From Berberis thunbergii (Eukaryota > Streptophyta > Magnoliopsida > Ranunculales > Berberidaceae), in assembly GCA_003290165.1 (NCBI GenBank), contig QNQO01000198.1, forward strand, positions 744,001 through 808,000: DNA of 64,000 nucleotides, in the 5' to 3' direction. Numbering within the stretch: the stretch's first letter is position 1; each line of letters opens with the position of its first letter. Both the position numbers and the translations under genes were made by a program. A model generated the notes under the pieces. That model ran no database searches, was not told the DNA's origin, and saw only the letters and a program-made list of their open reading frames with translations. Positions 11,645 to 24,037 of the stretch are shown here, one piece after another.

Positions 11645-13150
11645 ATGGTAGCCACAATATCTCATACTAATGGAGAGATTGATGAGCCTTCAAACGCTCG
11701 AGCCGACGCAGTACCACCAGTTCCAATGGTGCCAGCCATGAGGGGAGAATCGCACTAGGCTCCCGTGCCAGTTACAACCATGAAGGACTCTAGGGTGGAT
11801 TAGCTATTTGCCCAAGGACAACATATTGCTCGAGTGGTAGAGATGCTTGCTCATCAAAACCCACCAACTATAGGCGGTGACGGGGATGCAGAAAGGACTC
11901 TATCTCAGCAGGATAATAGAGAGCGCGTTCAGGAGAGCCACAATGTCCCTTCTTGATCTTAGGGGATCAGAAACGACAAAAATCAAGGGACCGGAATGGT
12001 CTATGGAGACTAGACATCTAAGGCTAACAAGCCCAATGCACAAAATCCCTTCCAGCTCGGGGCCACTAATCCGGATGTGTTGTACAACCTTATTGTCCCC
12101 CTATTCACGAATCTCATCATGAACGCACCACTACCAAAGAAGTTTTGCCCCCAAAGCTGGAGTTATATGATGGGACAATGGATTCGTCCGACCACCTGCA
12201 CCATTACCATCATGTGATGGTGCTGAAAGAATGATCTGAAGCAGTAATATGCCAAACATTTCCCACCAGCCTAAATAAAGTAACGCTAACATGGTTCCAC
12301 ATCTCTTTCCAAGGTCTATTAACTCGTTTCATACGATGGCCAAAGCGTTTATCACTCACTTTGTCAGCATCCAGGATTAGGAAAGGCTCGCATTAGTTGC
12401 TTAGCCTCAAGCAGAAGCCAAACAAAACACTAAAGGAATACATCACCTGCTTTAATGATGAGGTAATTATGATCTACGACTATAGTGATAACACCTCAGT
12501 CGCAACTTTCACTTCAGGGCTAAAAAGGGAGGCCAATTTTACAACTTCTTGACCCTGGAGCCTCCGATGGACATGGCAGACCTGCTAAAGAGCGCTCAGA
12601 AATACATCACCATTGAGAAGATGTGGGTAGCCAAGAATGGGGAGAAAGTGAGAAGAAATATTCTTCTAGCCCAAGAGATAAGAAGGAGGTAACGAAATAG
12701 GAGGATGATGACAAAAACAAAAGGAGGTGGATTGATAGTAAGCCAAACTCTAGCTGAACGAGGCAAGAAAAAGCCTCTACTTCGTCGGATATAAATCCTA
12801 CACTCCCCTCAATGCTAGCCTGTCCGACATCCTCAATACCATCAAACTTTAGGGAGAAGTGACCCTCTAAACTCCAAGGAGATCCCTCCCGGTGAGACAA
12901 TGGCAAATATTGCTCCTTTCACAAGGACAATGGCCACGACACTGAGGACTACAAGAATTTCAGAAGCTAGACAGAGTATTGGATTAAAAAAGGGAACTCA
13001 AAGAATTCCTAAGCCCAGACAAGAGACAAGACTGGGGGAAGGAAAAAGAAGAAGTTGTCAAATAAATAAAAGAAGAAATGGCAGACATTATATACGTCTT
13101 GCATGAGGTGTGTTCGGAGGGTGAGCAGTCCAACAGGTCCTGATAGAGGA
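11645..13150 (+). pseudogene. gypsy gag (capsid/nucleocapsid), broken
   Basis: Gag forms the particle that packages the element RNA. An ATG at 11,645 begins MVATISHTNGEIDEP. The capsid core is readable around 12,140-12,540: a PPKLELYDGTMD-type start, then HHVMVLKE, WFHISFQGLLTRF and KPNKTLKEYITCFNDE, the usual order in plant retrotransposon gag. Several in-frame stops (for example near 11,757) and frame changes show it is dead. The zinc knuckle is not clearly visible. The 3' limit is approximate. Confidence 0.8.
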
Positions 13151-13406
13151 CGCTTTACGAGATGCAGACTCAGTCCACCTAGTAAGACCGACTAGTGCAA
13201 TACACTCATGTTCAGAGTCCGATCCCATCGCTGACATTTACGAATAAGGATGTCCACTTTCCTCATAATGACGCCCTAGTCATTTCAGTCCTCATAGCGA
13301 ACTGGGAAGTGAAGAGATCCTTGGTAGACATAGGGAGCTCCCTGAACGTCCTATTCTTCAATGTGTTCCGCAACATGCAACTCAAAGAGGAGAACCTTGT
13401 GCCTGC

Positions 13407-14484
13407 TAGGGGTGGGCACGGGACGGGATGAGACGAGATATACCCATCCCTATCCCATCCCGTTCATACGGGATCGGGACGGGACGGGATGGGAAAAACC
13501 CCATCCCGACCTCGTCTCATCCCAAACGGGTTCGGGACGGGACGGGATGGGACGGGATCAGCGTGCCAATCTTCTTCAATCTGAACTTGTAGCTCTTGTT
13601 CTGAACCAGAACATGGTTTGTGATGAGTGTATTTGCTTCCCGGCTATTTGGTTTTATCTAAAATTTGTAACTTTTACACAATTCATGTGATTGCTCTTGG
13701 AAAATCTCCAATTCATGTGGTAACATACTACAATGATCCATGTCTTTAAGTTACTCTGTCATTACCCACAGTCTTACATGCAGTTTGGATATTATTTAAG
13801 TAGCTGGTTTAGTTATTCAGACATGCTAAAGTTTATAACTTGTTTGAACAATCCCCATATGCAATCTCTTAGTTTGGTGCGAGACTGCTTTTTGGCTCAA
13901 AGGCTCTGTTCATCTTTATGATCATTTCTGCTTCATGTTGCATTACTAAAATTTTTATAATCCCTAGATCACATTTTTGAATATATGTAATTCATATTCT
14001 CTGAATCCTAAGAGGAGCCATTTGGATGAAATCCTGCATGCCCTTTATTCTTTTATATAATTTCTGTTGTACTCAGATTCATATAATGCACAAAATTCAG
14101 TAGAGACCTGGATCAATGCCATTGCCTTAGCCGCCCTTGACATACAATCATACATCTGTGGTTCTCATGAGAATGTATTCCTTGCATAGGAGTAAACACG
14201 TTTGTCTGAATGAGATGAGAAAGAGGCCTTCACCATGTATTCCTTGCATAGGAGCAAATTTGATAAGTTTTAAAATAAATAATTAAATAAAAATATTATT
14301 AATTAATATTAATAAATTAGTTCGAGACGGGACGGGATTGGCGGGATTGAAAATCTTCATCCCATCCCATCCCATTCTAGATCGAGACGGGACGGGATCG
14401 GGATGACAATTTTCAATCCCATTAAGACCCGGAAAAATCGGGACGGGACGGGAACGGGATCGCGGGATGGGATGCCCACCCCTA
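13407..14484. mobile_element. hAT-type non-autonomous element, copy 1
   Basis: The terminal inverted repeats read TAGGGGTGGGCACGGG on both ends, with long inner tracts of gggacgggatggg words. It is flanked by the perfect 8-bp target duplication GTGCCTGC (13,399-13,406 and 14,485-14,492), which is the hAT signature. No transposase is seen. About 700 bp of unrelated filler (about 13,562-14,265) lies between the inverted-repeat arms, including a 20-bp direct repeat at 14,173 and 14,235. The shorter relative at 56,009-56,621 lacks this filler. Confidence 0.9.
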
Positions 14485-14562
14485 GTGCCTGCCATCCACC
14501 CCATGATTTGGTTTAGCAGGGAGAAATGCTTCCTCGTCGTGAAGATTATGTTGACGATAGTA

Positions 14563-16312
14563 GTGATATTCACGTAATTATTAAATAATATATCCCTTAA
14601 TTTATACATGTTAATGTTTCGATTATTATATTTTATTCTAATTATTTCATTTTCATGTCTTTGTAGGAATTTGAGCTTGAATGATGAAATCACATTAAGG
14701 CGACAATTTAAGGAATGATTAATTGGTTAATTCTAGCAGTGGTACAAAATAGAGGGTCACATATCTAAACCTAATCCAAATAAACCTAGGTTCACCTAAT
14801 TTAACCTAAGCCCAAACCCAAAAATTTAACCTAAAAACCCAAGCCCAACGCCTTTTGGAGAACATAAGCCCAAGGAAATAGGAGAACCCTATTTAGCTCT
14901 CTCCCCTTTTCGAGAAAAAACGCTTCCCTTGGACGTTCCTCCTCTCCCATTTTCTCTTTTCTAGCCACCACACCAATCCACCCTGCCGACGATCCTCACT
15001 CAATAGGAGAACCGGCAGTGCGATCATCCCGCTGTCACCACTTCACCTTGCCACTAACCAATCGCCATCGCCACCATCTCACTCCACGTCCCTAACCTCT
15101 TTCTGACATGCACCTCATCCCGCCGTCACCTCGCCATCACCACCGAAACAGACCCACACACCACATTCCCGCCAGCCGTCACCACCACCCACTATCTCGC
15201 CCTTCTCACTGTTTCCCTCTCTCACGACCACCGTCGCAAGCGGTGCACCAGCTCGCGCACCACCACCGCGACAGGAGCAGAAACAGGGAGCACCTCCTCT
15301 GTTTCTCTCCTTCCTTTTTGTTCTCTTTTGCGCCTTTCTCTCTGTTCTTCCATCTCTCTTTCTTTTGCAGGTACCGGCGACGGTCGAAGGAAGAAGGAGC
15401 TCTCGAGAAGCGCGACTCGCTGGAGACGAAGACTAGAGGAACACACGATTTTTAGCGGGAAACAACTGTTTTTCAAATAGTTTCATTATTTGCACCTTGC
15501 GGTTCAGCTCTGTACCACCACAGTGCATTTGCAACCTTTTTCTCGGGATTCGCGGTTGTGCTGAGATGGATTCCACCTACACCGGTGTTGTGACCACCGC
15601 CACCATGATCTTCTAGACCCCGCACTGAGGCGAAGATGAAACCACAAGGTTTCCTAGTGTTTGTTGTATTTGAATTTATTGTTTTCTATATACTTGAATG
15701 TTAAACACAGTTGATTTTCGAGTTTCAATAATTTGCTTTCACCGATTATATCCGGATTAATTATCTAGACTAGTCGGTAGTTAGAAGTACCCTTTATTGA
15801 TATTCATAGCCTGCTTTAATCAATTAATCTGAATCTGTGATTGTGTGTGCCGTTAGAAGACATGCAATGCTAGGGGTTTAGAATTAGTTAAAATAAACCT
15901 GTGATTGTGTGTGCCGTAAGAAGACACGCAATGCTAGGGGTTTATACCTTTGCTGAAATCAGTTGCGAACTTAGATTAATCTTTAGGTTAGTCGTGTTGA
16001 TTCTTGAAAACAATAATTTGGATTATATAAATCTCGAAGAACTTGTGGTGGATTCGATGTCTCGGTCCAGTCTCTTAATACCTTACCAGTTTAATTCTAG
16101 TTGTCAATTTAGTTATCTTAATTGAGTAATTTTCATCCGCTGTAACACCCAATTCTAAATTAGTTTAAGTAAGTCTTAGAATTCGACTGTCCTGTTAATC
16201 CTCGTGGGATCGACCCGTATTTGCCACTGTCTACTAGTTAGACAGCCGTGCACATGCGGTATTACAAGTAGGGTTTATTAGCTTATTAATTTAGGTTAAT
16301 AAAAACTCCATC
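14563..16312. mobile_element. LTR-like insertion, possibly a solo LTR
   Basis: This block interrupts the protease reading frame. It begins about TGATATTCACG and ends about CTCCATCA. Its end region (cctcgtgggatcgacccgta, then gccgtgcacatgcgg) resembles the last part of long Athila-type gypsy LTRs as I know them. A C-rich leader-like section lies at 14,900-15,400. A 50-60-bp unit around gtgattgtgtgtgccgt is duplicated (15,838 and 15,901). Only an imperfect flank match (atag on both sides) is seen, so exact ends are uncertain. The 115-codon plus frame at 15,108-15,455 shows no family. Confidence 0.45.
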
Positions 16313-16699
16313 AATAGCGGGACAACCACACTGTAGAAAGTCATGTTTCAGAAGTTCATGGTGGTCGATGACTCTCCCACTTACAACATCATCTTGGTAA
16401 TGCCTTGGCTTCATCAGATGGAGGCGGTAGTTTCCACGTTGCATCAGTGCGTCAAGTACCCTGCCAATTAGGTGGTAGGGACCATTTGAGGTAATTATTC
16501 ATTAGTAAGAGACAACCACTATGCAACATTAAAGCAGCTGGATAGTTAGCAATCACAATCTAGGTCCACGGGTTACACATCTTAGAGCCCGAGCCAGAGA
16601 CGAAAAAAGAGTCTCCCCGCTCGAACAATGAGTCTCCAGTCAGTTCGAGGGGAAGACTTAATGTCGGCCAGCCAGAAGAGGAGTCAGTCACGGTCTACT

Positions 16700-18140
16700 T
16701 AAACAGCCCTGATAACAACAGAGCTATCCAAATTAGTTCCCGTCTGAGCAAAACATTGGCGAAATGACTGATAAAGTTGTTGAGCGAGAATAAATATATT
16801 TTTGCTTGGGTGATGCATGAAATGGTGGGAATTGACCTCTCCATGATCACCCATCGACTGAAAGTCCCTTAGTGGAGACCAATTAAAAAGAAGAATAGAC
16901 CTATGGCCCCCGAACGAAATCAGATCATCAATAAACAGGTACAAATGCTGCTTAACGCTGACATGATTAAAGAAGCACAATTCTCAAATTGGCTGGCGAA
17001 TAACATATTGATAAAAAAAATGAGAAGTGGAGAGTCTATGTGGATTACACAGACCTGAACAAGGCTTGTCCGAAAAATAGCTTTCCACATCCCTGCATTG
17101 ATCAGATCATGGACGCCACAACCGGACACAACCTTTTAAGCTTCATGGACGCTTATTCCGGATACAACTAGATACAAATGCATCCCCAAGCTAAGAGAAA
17201 ACCTCCTTCATAACTGAAAGAGGGATATACTATTATTGGGTGATGCCATTCGGTCTAAAAACGAGGGAGCAACGTATAAATGACTGGTAAACTGGATGTT
17301 TAAATAACAAATTGGAAGGACCATGGACGTCTATATAGACGACATGCTGGTGAAAAGTCTTCACAGTCCAGATCACATCACCGACCTTTTGTCGAAGCAT
17401 TCAATCAACTCCACAAGTTAGATGAAGCTCAACCATTAGAAGTGCACATTTGGGATTAAGTCAGACAAGTTCCTGGGTTACATAGTGAACCGAAGAGGGA
17501 TAGAGGTCGATCCGAAGTAGATTCAGACTCTTCTCAATATGAAATCTCCAATCCCAGTTAAGAAAGTTCAGAGTCTGACTGAGAGGGTGGCAACACTCAA
17601 TAGGTTTATTTCCAAATCATCCAACAAATGTCTCCCTTTTTCAAAATTCTAAGAGGAAGCAAAGGGTTCAAATGGGATGAAGAGTGTGAACAAGACTTCC
17701 AAAGCCTAAACAAGTATATGGGAAGTATGAAGTTACTTTCAAATTAATACCAAGAGAGAAACTTTACCTGTATCTATCAGTTTCAAAACATGATGTCAGC
17801 TTCGCCCTAGTTTGAAATGATAAAGGAGTACAAAGGCAAGTATACTTCGCCAGCAAAACTTTTGTGGAAGTGGAGGCAAACTACCCTGACCTAAAAAAAG
17901 TTAGCCTTGGCACTGTCATCTCCTCTAGGAAGCTGTGACCCTACTTCCAGGCCCACTCTATAACGATCTCAACTAAACATCCGCCCCACACAATATTGCA
18001 CAAGCTCGAGTTGTCAAGACGGATGGTTAAATGGTAAGTTGAACTAGGACAGTTTGATATCAACTACTCCCCAAGAACAACCATCAAAGCGCAAACATTG
18101 GTGGACTTCATTGGCAAACTTACTAGCGGTGGAGAATAAG
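16700..18140 (+). pseudogene. gypsy reverse transcriptase and first RNase H, broken
   Basis: It copies element RNA to DNA and removes the RNA strand. Readable motifs in order are VYVDYTDLNKACPKNSFPHP (about 17,035), LLSFMDAYSGYN (17,140), the catalytic box YIDDMLVKS (17,335), and FKWDEECEQDF (17,670), which opens the RNase H side. The connection region continues to about 18,140. Frameshifts and stops occur throughout, for example after AYSGYN. The YIDD variant of the active site is intact locally. Confidence 0.85.
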
Positions 18141-18179
18141 AATTAGATGACCATGAATAGAAGTCAGATGATCAGGGAC

Positions 18180-18600
18180 GAGTCTTGCACTGTGATGGGT
18201 CATCCACAGTTAATGGAAATGGAGTTGGAGTGACCATCCACTCTCTAGGCGGGGTGTCTTTGGAGAAAGCCGCCAGGTTTGGCTTCCCTACCTCCAACAA
18301 TGAAGTAGCGTATGAGGTTCACTTGTTCGGCCTAAAATTCGCCAAAGGGATCAGAATAGTCGAGCTGACCGCGTACAACGACTTATGTCTGATAGTCAAC
18401 TAGGTCAAAGGGGAGTTCAACAATAAAGATCCCAAAATGTTGGCTTACTGCGAGAAAGTTATCAGCACCATGAGTAGATTCAAAAGGTTAGAGCTCTAGA
18501 GGTGTCCTTGAAAGGACAACGGAAAGGTTGACGCACTGGCCAAAAAGGCCTTAGCTAGGACTAAGACTGCTGACGGGCTCATTGAGTTCCAATAAAAATC
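18180..18600 (+). pseudogene. Second (Tat-type) RNase H domain
   Basis: The frame at 18,185-18,403 reads HCDGSSTVNGNGVGVTIHS and then SNNEVAYEVHLFGLKFAKG, the D...E pattern of the additional RNase H found in Tat-lineage elements. A stop at 18,403 and a frameshift follow, then a segment like KGQRKG.DALAKKALA near 18,520. Having this domain between RT/RH and integrase supports the lineage call. Confidence 0.72.
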
Positions 18601-18779
18601 AATTCTAGAAAAAGAATAATCCAATGATGTCTGCGTGACAGGCGTAGTGACAAGCTTGATGAATCCCATCACTGAATACATCAAGAATGGAATCCTCCTA
18701 ATAGGGAAGACAGAAGCCAGAAGGCTAAAAAAATAGGGTAGCTTGGTGCACTCTCCAGAATGACAAGTTATATAATGGG

Positions 18780-19864
18780 TCAGCTACATGACCCTACTAA
18801 GATGCCCGACCCACTTAGAGGTGGACTACGTTCTCAGAGAAATTCATGATGGCATCTGTGGGAACCACACAGGTAGGAGAACTCTAGCCCACAAGGCCCT
18901 GACCTTAGGGTACTATTGCTGAAAATGCAACAAGACACTAAAGACATAGTCCAAAAAATGTGACAAGTGTCAGAGATTTGCACCATACGTTCACAAGCTC
19001 GCTCAACCCTTAACTCCTGCCCATGGCCTTTCGCACAGTGGGGAATAGATATTGTTGGGCCACTTCCCATCTCTGTCAAAAAGGGGTTCCTCCTTGTAAC
19101 TGTAGATTCCTTCACCAAATGGGTTGAAGTGGAGCCCCTGGCCAAGTTATAAGAAAATCAAATTGAGAATATTAGATGGGCATCCATCATATGCGGATTT
19201 GGCATCCCAATGACACTAGTTAGTGACTACGAGACTCAGTTTGAAGGAAAAAAATGTCAAAAAGTTATGTGATAAACTTAGCATCAGCCACCATTACTCC
19301 TCACCAGGGCACCTGGCAGAAGTCACCACCATGACCATTTTGGAAGCGTTCAAAAAAAAACTGGATGCGGCCAAAGGACTGAGGGTCTTAGAGCTACCAG
19401 GAATCCTTCGGGCATATCGGACCACCAAAAAAATCCATACTGGGAAACACTATTTGTTGTAGCTTACGAATCAAAGCAATGATTCCAATAGAGCTAGGGA
19501 TGCCAACATTCAGAATAGAGGAGTTTCGGTCAGATGAAAATGATGAAGCTTTGCACGTCGGACTAGATCTCCTCGAGGAAAAAAAAAGATGAGGCTTCTG
19601 CCAATATAGCTGCCTACCAACAGAGAATGACTTTGTAATATAATAAGAAGGTCAAACCACTAGAGTTCAAAGTGGGAGATTGGACTCATAAAAACTTAGC
19701 AAAACACTAAGGAACCAGGCGTGGGCAAGCTGAATTCAAACTGGGAAGGGCCCTACAGAGTGATTAAGGCCAACATGTCAGGTGCATATTGGTTAGAAAA
19801 CATGAATGGTGAAGGCCTTAAGTGGCCATGGAATGTAAACCACCTAAAGAAATATTATCAATAA
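18780..19864 (+). pseudogene. gypsy integrase, broken
   Basis: It would insert element DNA into chromosomes. The zinc-binding part is visible as H...H (EIHDGICGNHTG) and C..C (KKCDKCQRFAP) at about 18,838-18,985. The core starts WPFAQWGIDIVGPLPIS (19,024), with the first catalytic Asp, then VTVDSFTKWVEVEPL. The C-terminal part ends WNVNHLKKYYQ with a stop at 19,862, the usual end of this family. There are several stops and frameshifts between. Confidence 0.85.
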
Positions 19865-19984
19865 ATTTAAGGTATTTGCTTTACTAAAGTTTCACTACTA
19901 CTCATTTCAATCTATTGCGATCTGATTTAAGTATCAGACCTGCTGGTCCGACCTCCATGTCAGACCACTAGTGAGTGAAATAAA

Positions 19985-20880
19985 TCAGGACACCCAAGGC
20001 CATTTGAGCATTGTCCGACCATAGACGATGATGGCCAAAACTAACCAAAGTTTAGTCAGCTCATTAAGGCTGGTGAAGACAACTTTTATTCCGCTCTATT
20101 GCCTAGTTTGCCAAGAGAGGACAAAAATTACTTTGAAAGTGGAAATCTAGTCAAAGCTCATGAAGCCTGATCAAGATGACTTGCCAGGAATCATTGTTTG
20201 ACTATAGACGACGATGGCCAAACTTGACCAAAGTTTAGTCAACTCATTAAGGCAGGTGAATACAATTTCTATTCCGCTTCAACTCCTAGTCCGTAAAAGT
20301 GGACAAAAATGGTTTAGAAAGTGGAAGTCTAGTCAGAGCTCATAAAGCCTAATCAAGATGACTTGACAGGGATCATTATCCGACCATAGACGATGATGGC
20401 CAAACTTGACCAAAGTTTAGTCAGCTCATTAAGGCTGGTGAAGACCACTTCTAGTCTGCTCCAACACCTAGTTCGCCAAGAGCAGACAAATATGGCTTAG
20501 AAAGTGGAAGTCTAATCAGAGCTCATGAAGCCTAATCAAGATGGCTTGCTAGGGATCATTGTCTTACCATAGACAATGATGACCAAAGTTTAGTCAACTC
20601 CTTAAGGTTGGTGAAGAAAACTTTTGGTCGACTCTAATGCCTAGTTAGCCAAGAGTGGACAAAGATGGCTTAAAAAGTGGGAGTCTAGTCTGAGCTCATG
20701 CAGCCCGACCAAGATGACTTGATAGGGATCATTGTCCGACCATAGACAATGATGGCCAAACTTGACCAAAGTGTAGTTAGCCCACGAAGGCTGATGAAGA
20801 CAATTTATGGTCCGCTCTGCAACCTAGTCTGCCAAGAGCGGATAAAGATGGCTTGACAAATTGAAAGTATGATTAACTTA
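19985..20880 (+). repeat. Five-copy tandem repeat, about 183 bp each
   Basis: Copies of gaccatagacgatgatggcc begin at 20,017, 20,200, 20,382, 20,565 and 20,738 (spacing 183, 182, 183, 173). Each is followed by the same cycle of aaagtttagtcagctcatta, a ccaagag.ggacaaa segment and a tcatgaagcctgatcaagat segment. The array sits between the integrase stop and the antisense ORF. Confidence 0.9.
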
Positions 20881-21236
20881 TGGATTCGAATGATTTCTGG
20901 TCCGCCAAGAGTATTCTTACTCCACCGCATAGAGTTCAGCCAACTCACAAAGTTTAGCCAATATAACTTCTGGACCCTTTAAGAGTTTGAACCAAGAACG
21001 TTTGGTTTCAATAACACATACAAGTTGAGTGATCAAAACTGACAGGAATATATTAACTACACAGTTCCCATACTTGATGAAATTTCATGTCTAAAGATCA
21101 ACACCATGGCAAGACAACACAAAAAAAATTCATTAGAAAGGTCTAGAAAATACAAGTAAAAAATGTTACTTAAAAAGCTTTCTTTTATTGATTCAGAAAA
21201 TACAAAATTTACTCCTTATCAGGGGGATGATCAAAT

Positions 21237-21672
21237 ATAGTGGAGCTAACAAGGGAATAAACAGGGGTTGGCTTTGTGCAGCTACGACTTCAACACCCTG
21301 ATCCGGATCATCCTCTCATTGGGAATGATCAGAAGTTTTTTCAAACTTTGCATAGGCCACTTGTCTGTAATAGGAGAGATCCCAGTCAACGTGGTCCTCT
21401 TCCATTAGCTCTAGCAGCTCTAGCCTTCCTTTTACCAGTCTGCTGAATTGGAATGTACCCTGAGCCTTGAAAAGTTCCTCCTTACAAGCTTTTGACTTCG
21501 CGAGCTCTTGCTCTGCCAACTCCAACTTGCCTGCCAATGCATTAGCTCTAGATTGCTCAGTGCTTAGTTTTTTTTTATCAGGCTGAGTTCATGTTGTGCC
21601 AAAAGGATTTGGTCTTCTACCGTGCTTACACACTTTAACATTGAAAGCAATGTCAGCCTCCAGCTACCGACA
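21237..21672 (-). pseudogene. Antisense ORF of the gypsy element, C-terminal part
   Basis: The minus strand encodes a charged, probably coiled-coil segment (LAEQELAKSKACKEELFKAQ) followed by LLELMEEDHVDWDLSYYRQV near 21,400. This is the far end of the antisense gene whose start lies near 35,697. The CACTA element at 21,676-34,025 separates the two parts. Its function is unknown; similar antisense genes occur in Tat-lineage elements. Confidence 0.65.
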
Positions 21673-21929
21673 TCGCACTACAAGAAACAGGGTCATTAAT
21701 AACGTTTCAAAAATGCTATGGTAGACTACCATAGCGTTTTAGAAAACGTTGTGTCTGCCGGAGCTATAATAGATATAGAGTCTATTATAGCATTTTAAAA
21801 TTGCTATTGTAAGTTGACTACTGTAGCATTTCAGAAACGCTATAGTAACATTATTTATAGCATTTCAGAAACGCTATAGTAAGTCTATTATAGCGTTTTA
21901 AAAATGCTATTTTAATTTTTTTTGCTATC

Positions 21930-22980
21930 AAATGACTTTTTATAACATCTTATAAGTTTTATTGCTATAAATAAAAATCTAAATGTGCCAAACTTAAACA
22001 CTTCAATGAAAGGAGGCAAAGTAATGTAATTAATAAGATAATGTATTACATTAAGTCATAAAATCTATCAAATAATAAAGATCAGACTACATTTATTTTA
22101 GTTGAAGCATGATCACACCATATCAAACATTGAGTCACAAAATCTATCAAATAACTTACATCAATCTCTGTCGAAGGAATTTATATCTAGCCTCCTGTTA
22201 ATTGTCTCAAACATATCGAATGCTGCAACTTGTGTTGCTGCAACTTGTGTTGCTGCAAATGCCTTCATGCACGGTGATGCCTCACCTAGAGCCCTGAAAC
22301 CACGGTAGTTCTTGTATTAACGAGTAAATGGTCAGATTTACAGGACATGTCAGATTCCACACTGAGCAACACATAAAATGTTTATGAATAGTCAGTTAAA
22401 ATGTCAGATTCCCTCAAAGCTTGGTTCTTTGCTTGTGCAGACTCCATTTCACCTCCACTTTTGGCACACTGGTTCAAGAAATGGTACTTGCAATTAGAAG
22501 AGCGTTGAAATCCTAGTAAAGCATTCCGAGACATAAGTGTAATAACTCACCGCATGATTGTTAAAGGTACCAAGTTTTTTTGTTTAGTGCAAATATATTT
22601 TTCCATAATACTCAAAAGTTGTAGTGATACACCAATGTATGTATCCAAGACGGTACCACCAAGCCAAAAATTAAGTTGGACACTGGAAGATCCACTCCGA
22701 GATCGAAACTCTTACTAATCAGAGTGCTTTTAAAGCCATGCAACCCATTCTGTTTGACCAAATCACAACCAATTTTATAATGGTCACATTGGTTCAATTC
22801 ATCAATTCGATAAAATGATGTTAGATTATGTGGTTGAGTATGAAATAAGATAAGTCTTTCAATCTTCAACTGTACTAGATTCTGATCAGCTAAAAGTGGA
22901 CGTGGTTACGGTTGTTTATCTGATAGGATCAAAATATCTCGGTGAGCTATATGTAAGTATATAACCAGGATTATGTGAAA
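21930..22980. other. CACTA interior without recognised gene
   Basis: This AT-rich segment follows the last ATP-citrate lyase exon in minus-strand order. A minus-strand frame at 22,869-22,612 (85 codons) has no family I recognise. A small tandem repeat of tgttgctgcaactt lies near 22,230-22,260. Confidence 0.4.
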
Positions 22981-22991
22981 TGAGAATTTAC

Positions 22992-24037
22992 CTGAGGGAT
23001 GTTGTTAAAGCGCAAGATATGATCAAAAAGAGTTGAGCCAGGGAAAACATCTCCACCAATTGTTATGCCTATATAAAGTACCAAAGGCTCATCAATTTTG
23101 CTAAACTTAAATATGTTATGTTGAAAATAGTAACGAGGGGGAATAACAGACATAATGATGTGCACACCTTCATAGATTCCATCTGTAACCCGGGCAATGG
23201 TGTTGTAAAGCTCATTAGACATACCACCCTGAAGTTGTAAAGCAAAGTTTAGATCTGGTAACCTGCTTTCCGAATCTCAAACAAAATAACTAGGAAATAG
23301 CGTGACTAGCACTAAGTTTATAAACTCAAAGAAAGATCAAATATTTGAGTAACTTAAAACTAAGAGTCAGTACAAAAATAAAGATGGTTTCCCCGAGGTC
23401 CTACAGATGGACTTTTCTCCAATCATCTCAAATTTCTTATTTTAAAAAAAAATGCAAAGAATAAGTGACTTACAGACTTGGACACAAATCCAGCAGATCC
23501 AGGCCCGTAAAGCTTGGATTGGATGATACTGTCAATTGTTCCTGTAGTATCACCAATCTTAAAAGCTCCGGCTTGAATGCCTCCAACAGTAGCAGGGCCA
23601 ATAACAACCTGAAAATGCCATTGAGAACCTAGGTCAGGCAGAGTGCAACTATCAACGCAGCAAATGAGTTCTGAATAACAATGGTTCCTAGCAGCAACAT
23701 TTTCAGAACTTATGATCCTAATAAGCATTTACTGTTAGACCAGCTTGACTTATAACTTCGCTTACCTTATTATTTGCTTTTGCAAAAGCAATCAACTGCT
23801 TTGTGTCTGATTCTGGTACACCTTCGGCTATGATAGCTATGCCTCTAATGGTTGATGGTTGGTTGTTTCAAAGCAGCCATGGAAGAAGCAGCCGCACTGG
23901 AAATATATCAAATGAAATTACTATTCTGTATAACAAATTTTGTAATCCAATTTAGCGCACTAGGCACTAACTTTCTGAACGAAGCAAAGTTAATGAAAAC
24001 ATCAGCAGTTGGATGTGCAGCACAAGCCGCCTCAATT
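22992..24037 (-). pseudogene. ATP-citrate lyase subunit B, internal exon fragment
   Basis: Plant ACLB is one of two subunits of cytosolic ATP-citrate lyase, which makes acetyl-CoA. Five exon-like blocks keep splice sites: 24,037-23,972 (EAACAAHPTADVFINFASF), 23,896-23,766 (AAASSMAALKQPT, then GVPESDTKQLIAFAKANN), 23,608-23,474 ([20 protein letters not shown]), 23,228-23,168 (GGMSNELYNTIARVTDGIYE) and 23,068-22,992 (GGDVFPGSTLFDHILRFNNI). They match the N-terminal/central part of the family in order. A 7-base insertion (atcaacc near 23,850) breaks the second exon. The start codon, the first exons and the C-terminal two thirds are missing. It is cargo of the CACTA element. Confidence 0.9.

Larger units (their letters stand above)
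13195..16540 (+). pseudogene. gypsy protease region, split by two insertions
   Basis: Before the first insertion the frame reads LVDIGSSLNVLF (13,320-13,360), the aspartic protease active site with the expected D-x-G-S order. The match resumes at 14,493 just after the hAT copy (IHPMIWFSRE, then KIMLTIV). It resumes again near 16,313 with KFMVVDDSPTYN and the leucine-rich piece that normally closes the domain. Two separate elements therefore landed within about 150 codons. The gene is non-functional. Confidence 0.78.

Noticed and set aside
15108..15455. 115-codon His/Ser/Pro-rich frame
   Set aside because: C-rich leader-like section of an LTR-like block; composition explains the open frame.
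19985..20880. CRISPR-like array (regular repeats)
   Set aside because: The whole 183-bp unit repeats, with no short repeat/unique spacer pattern, and it lies in a plant retrotransposon.
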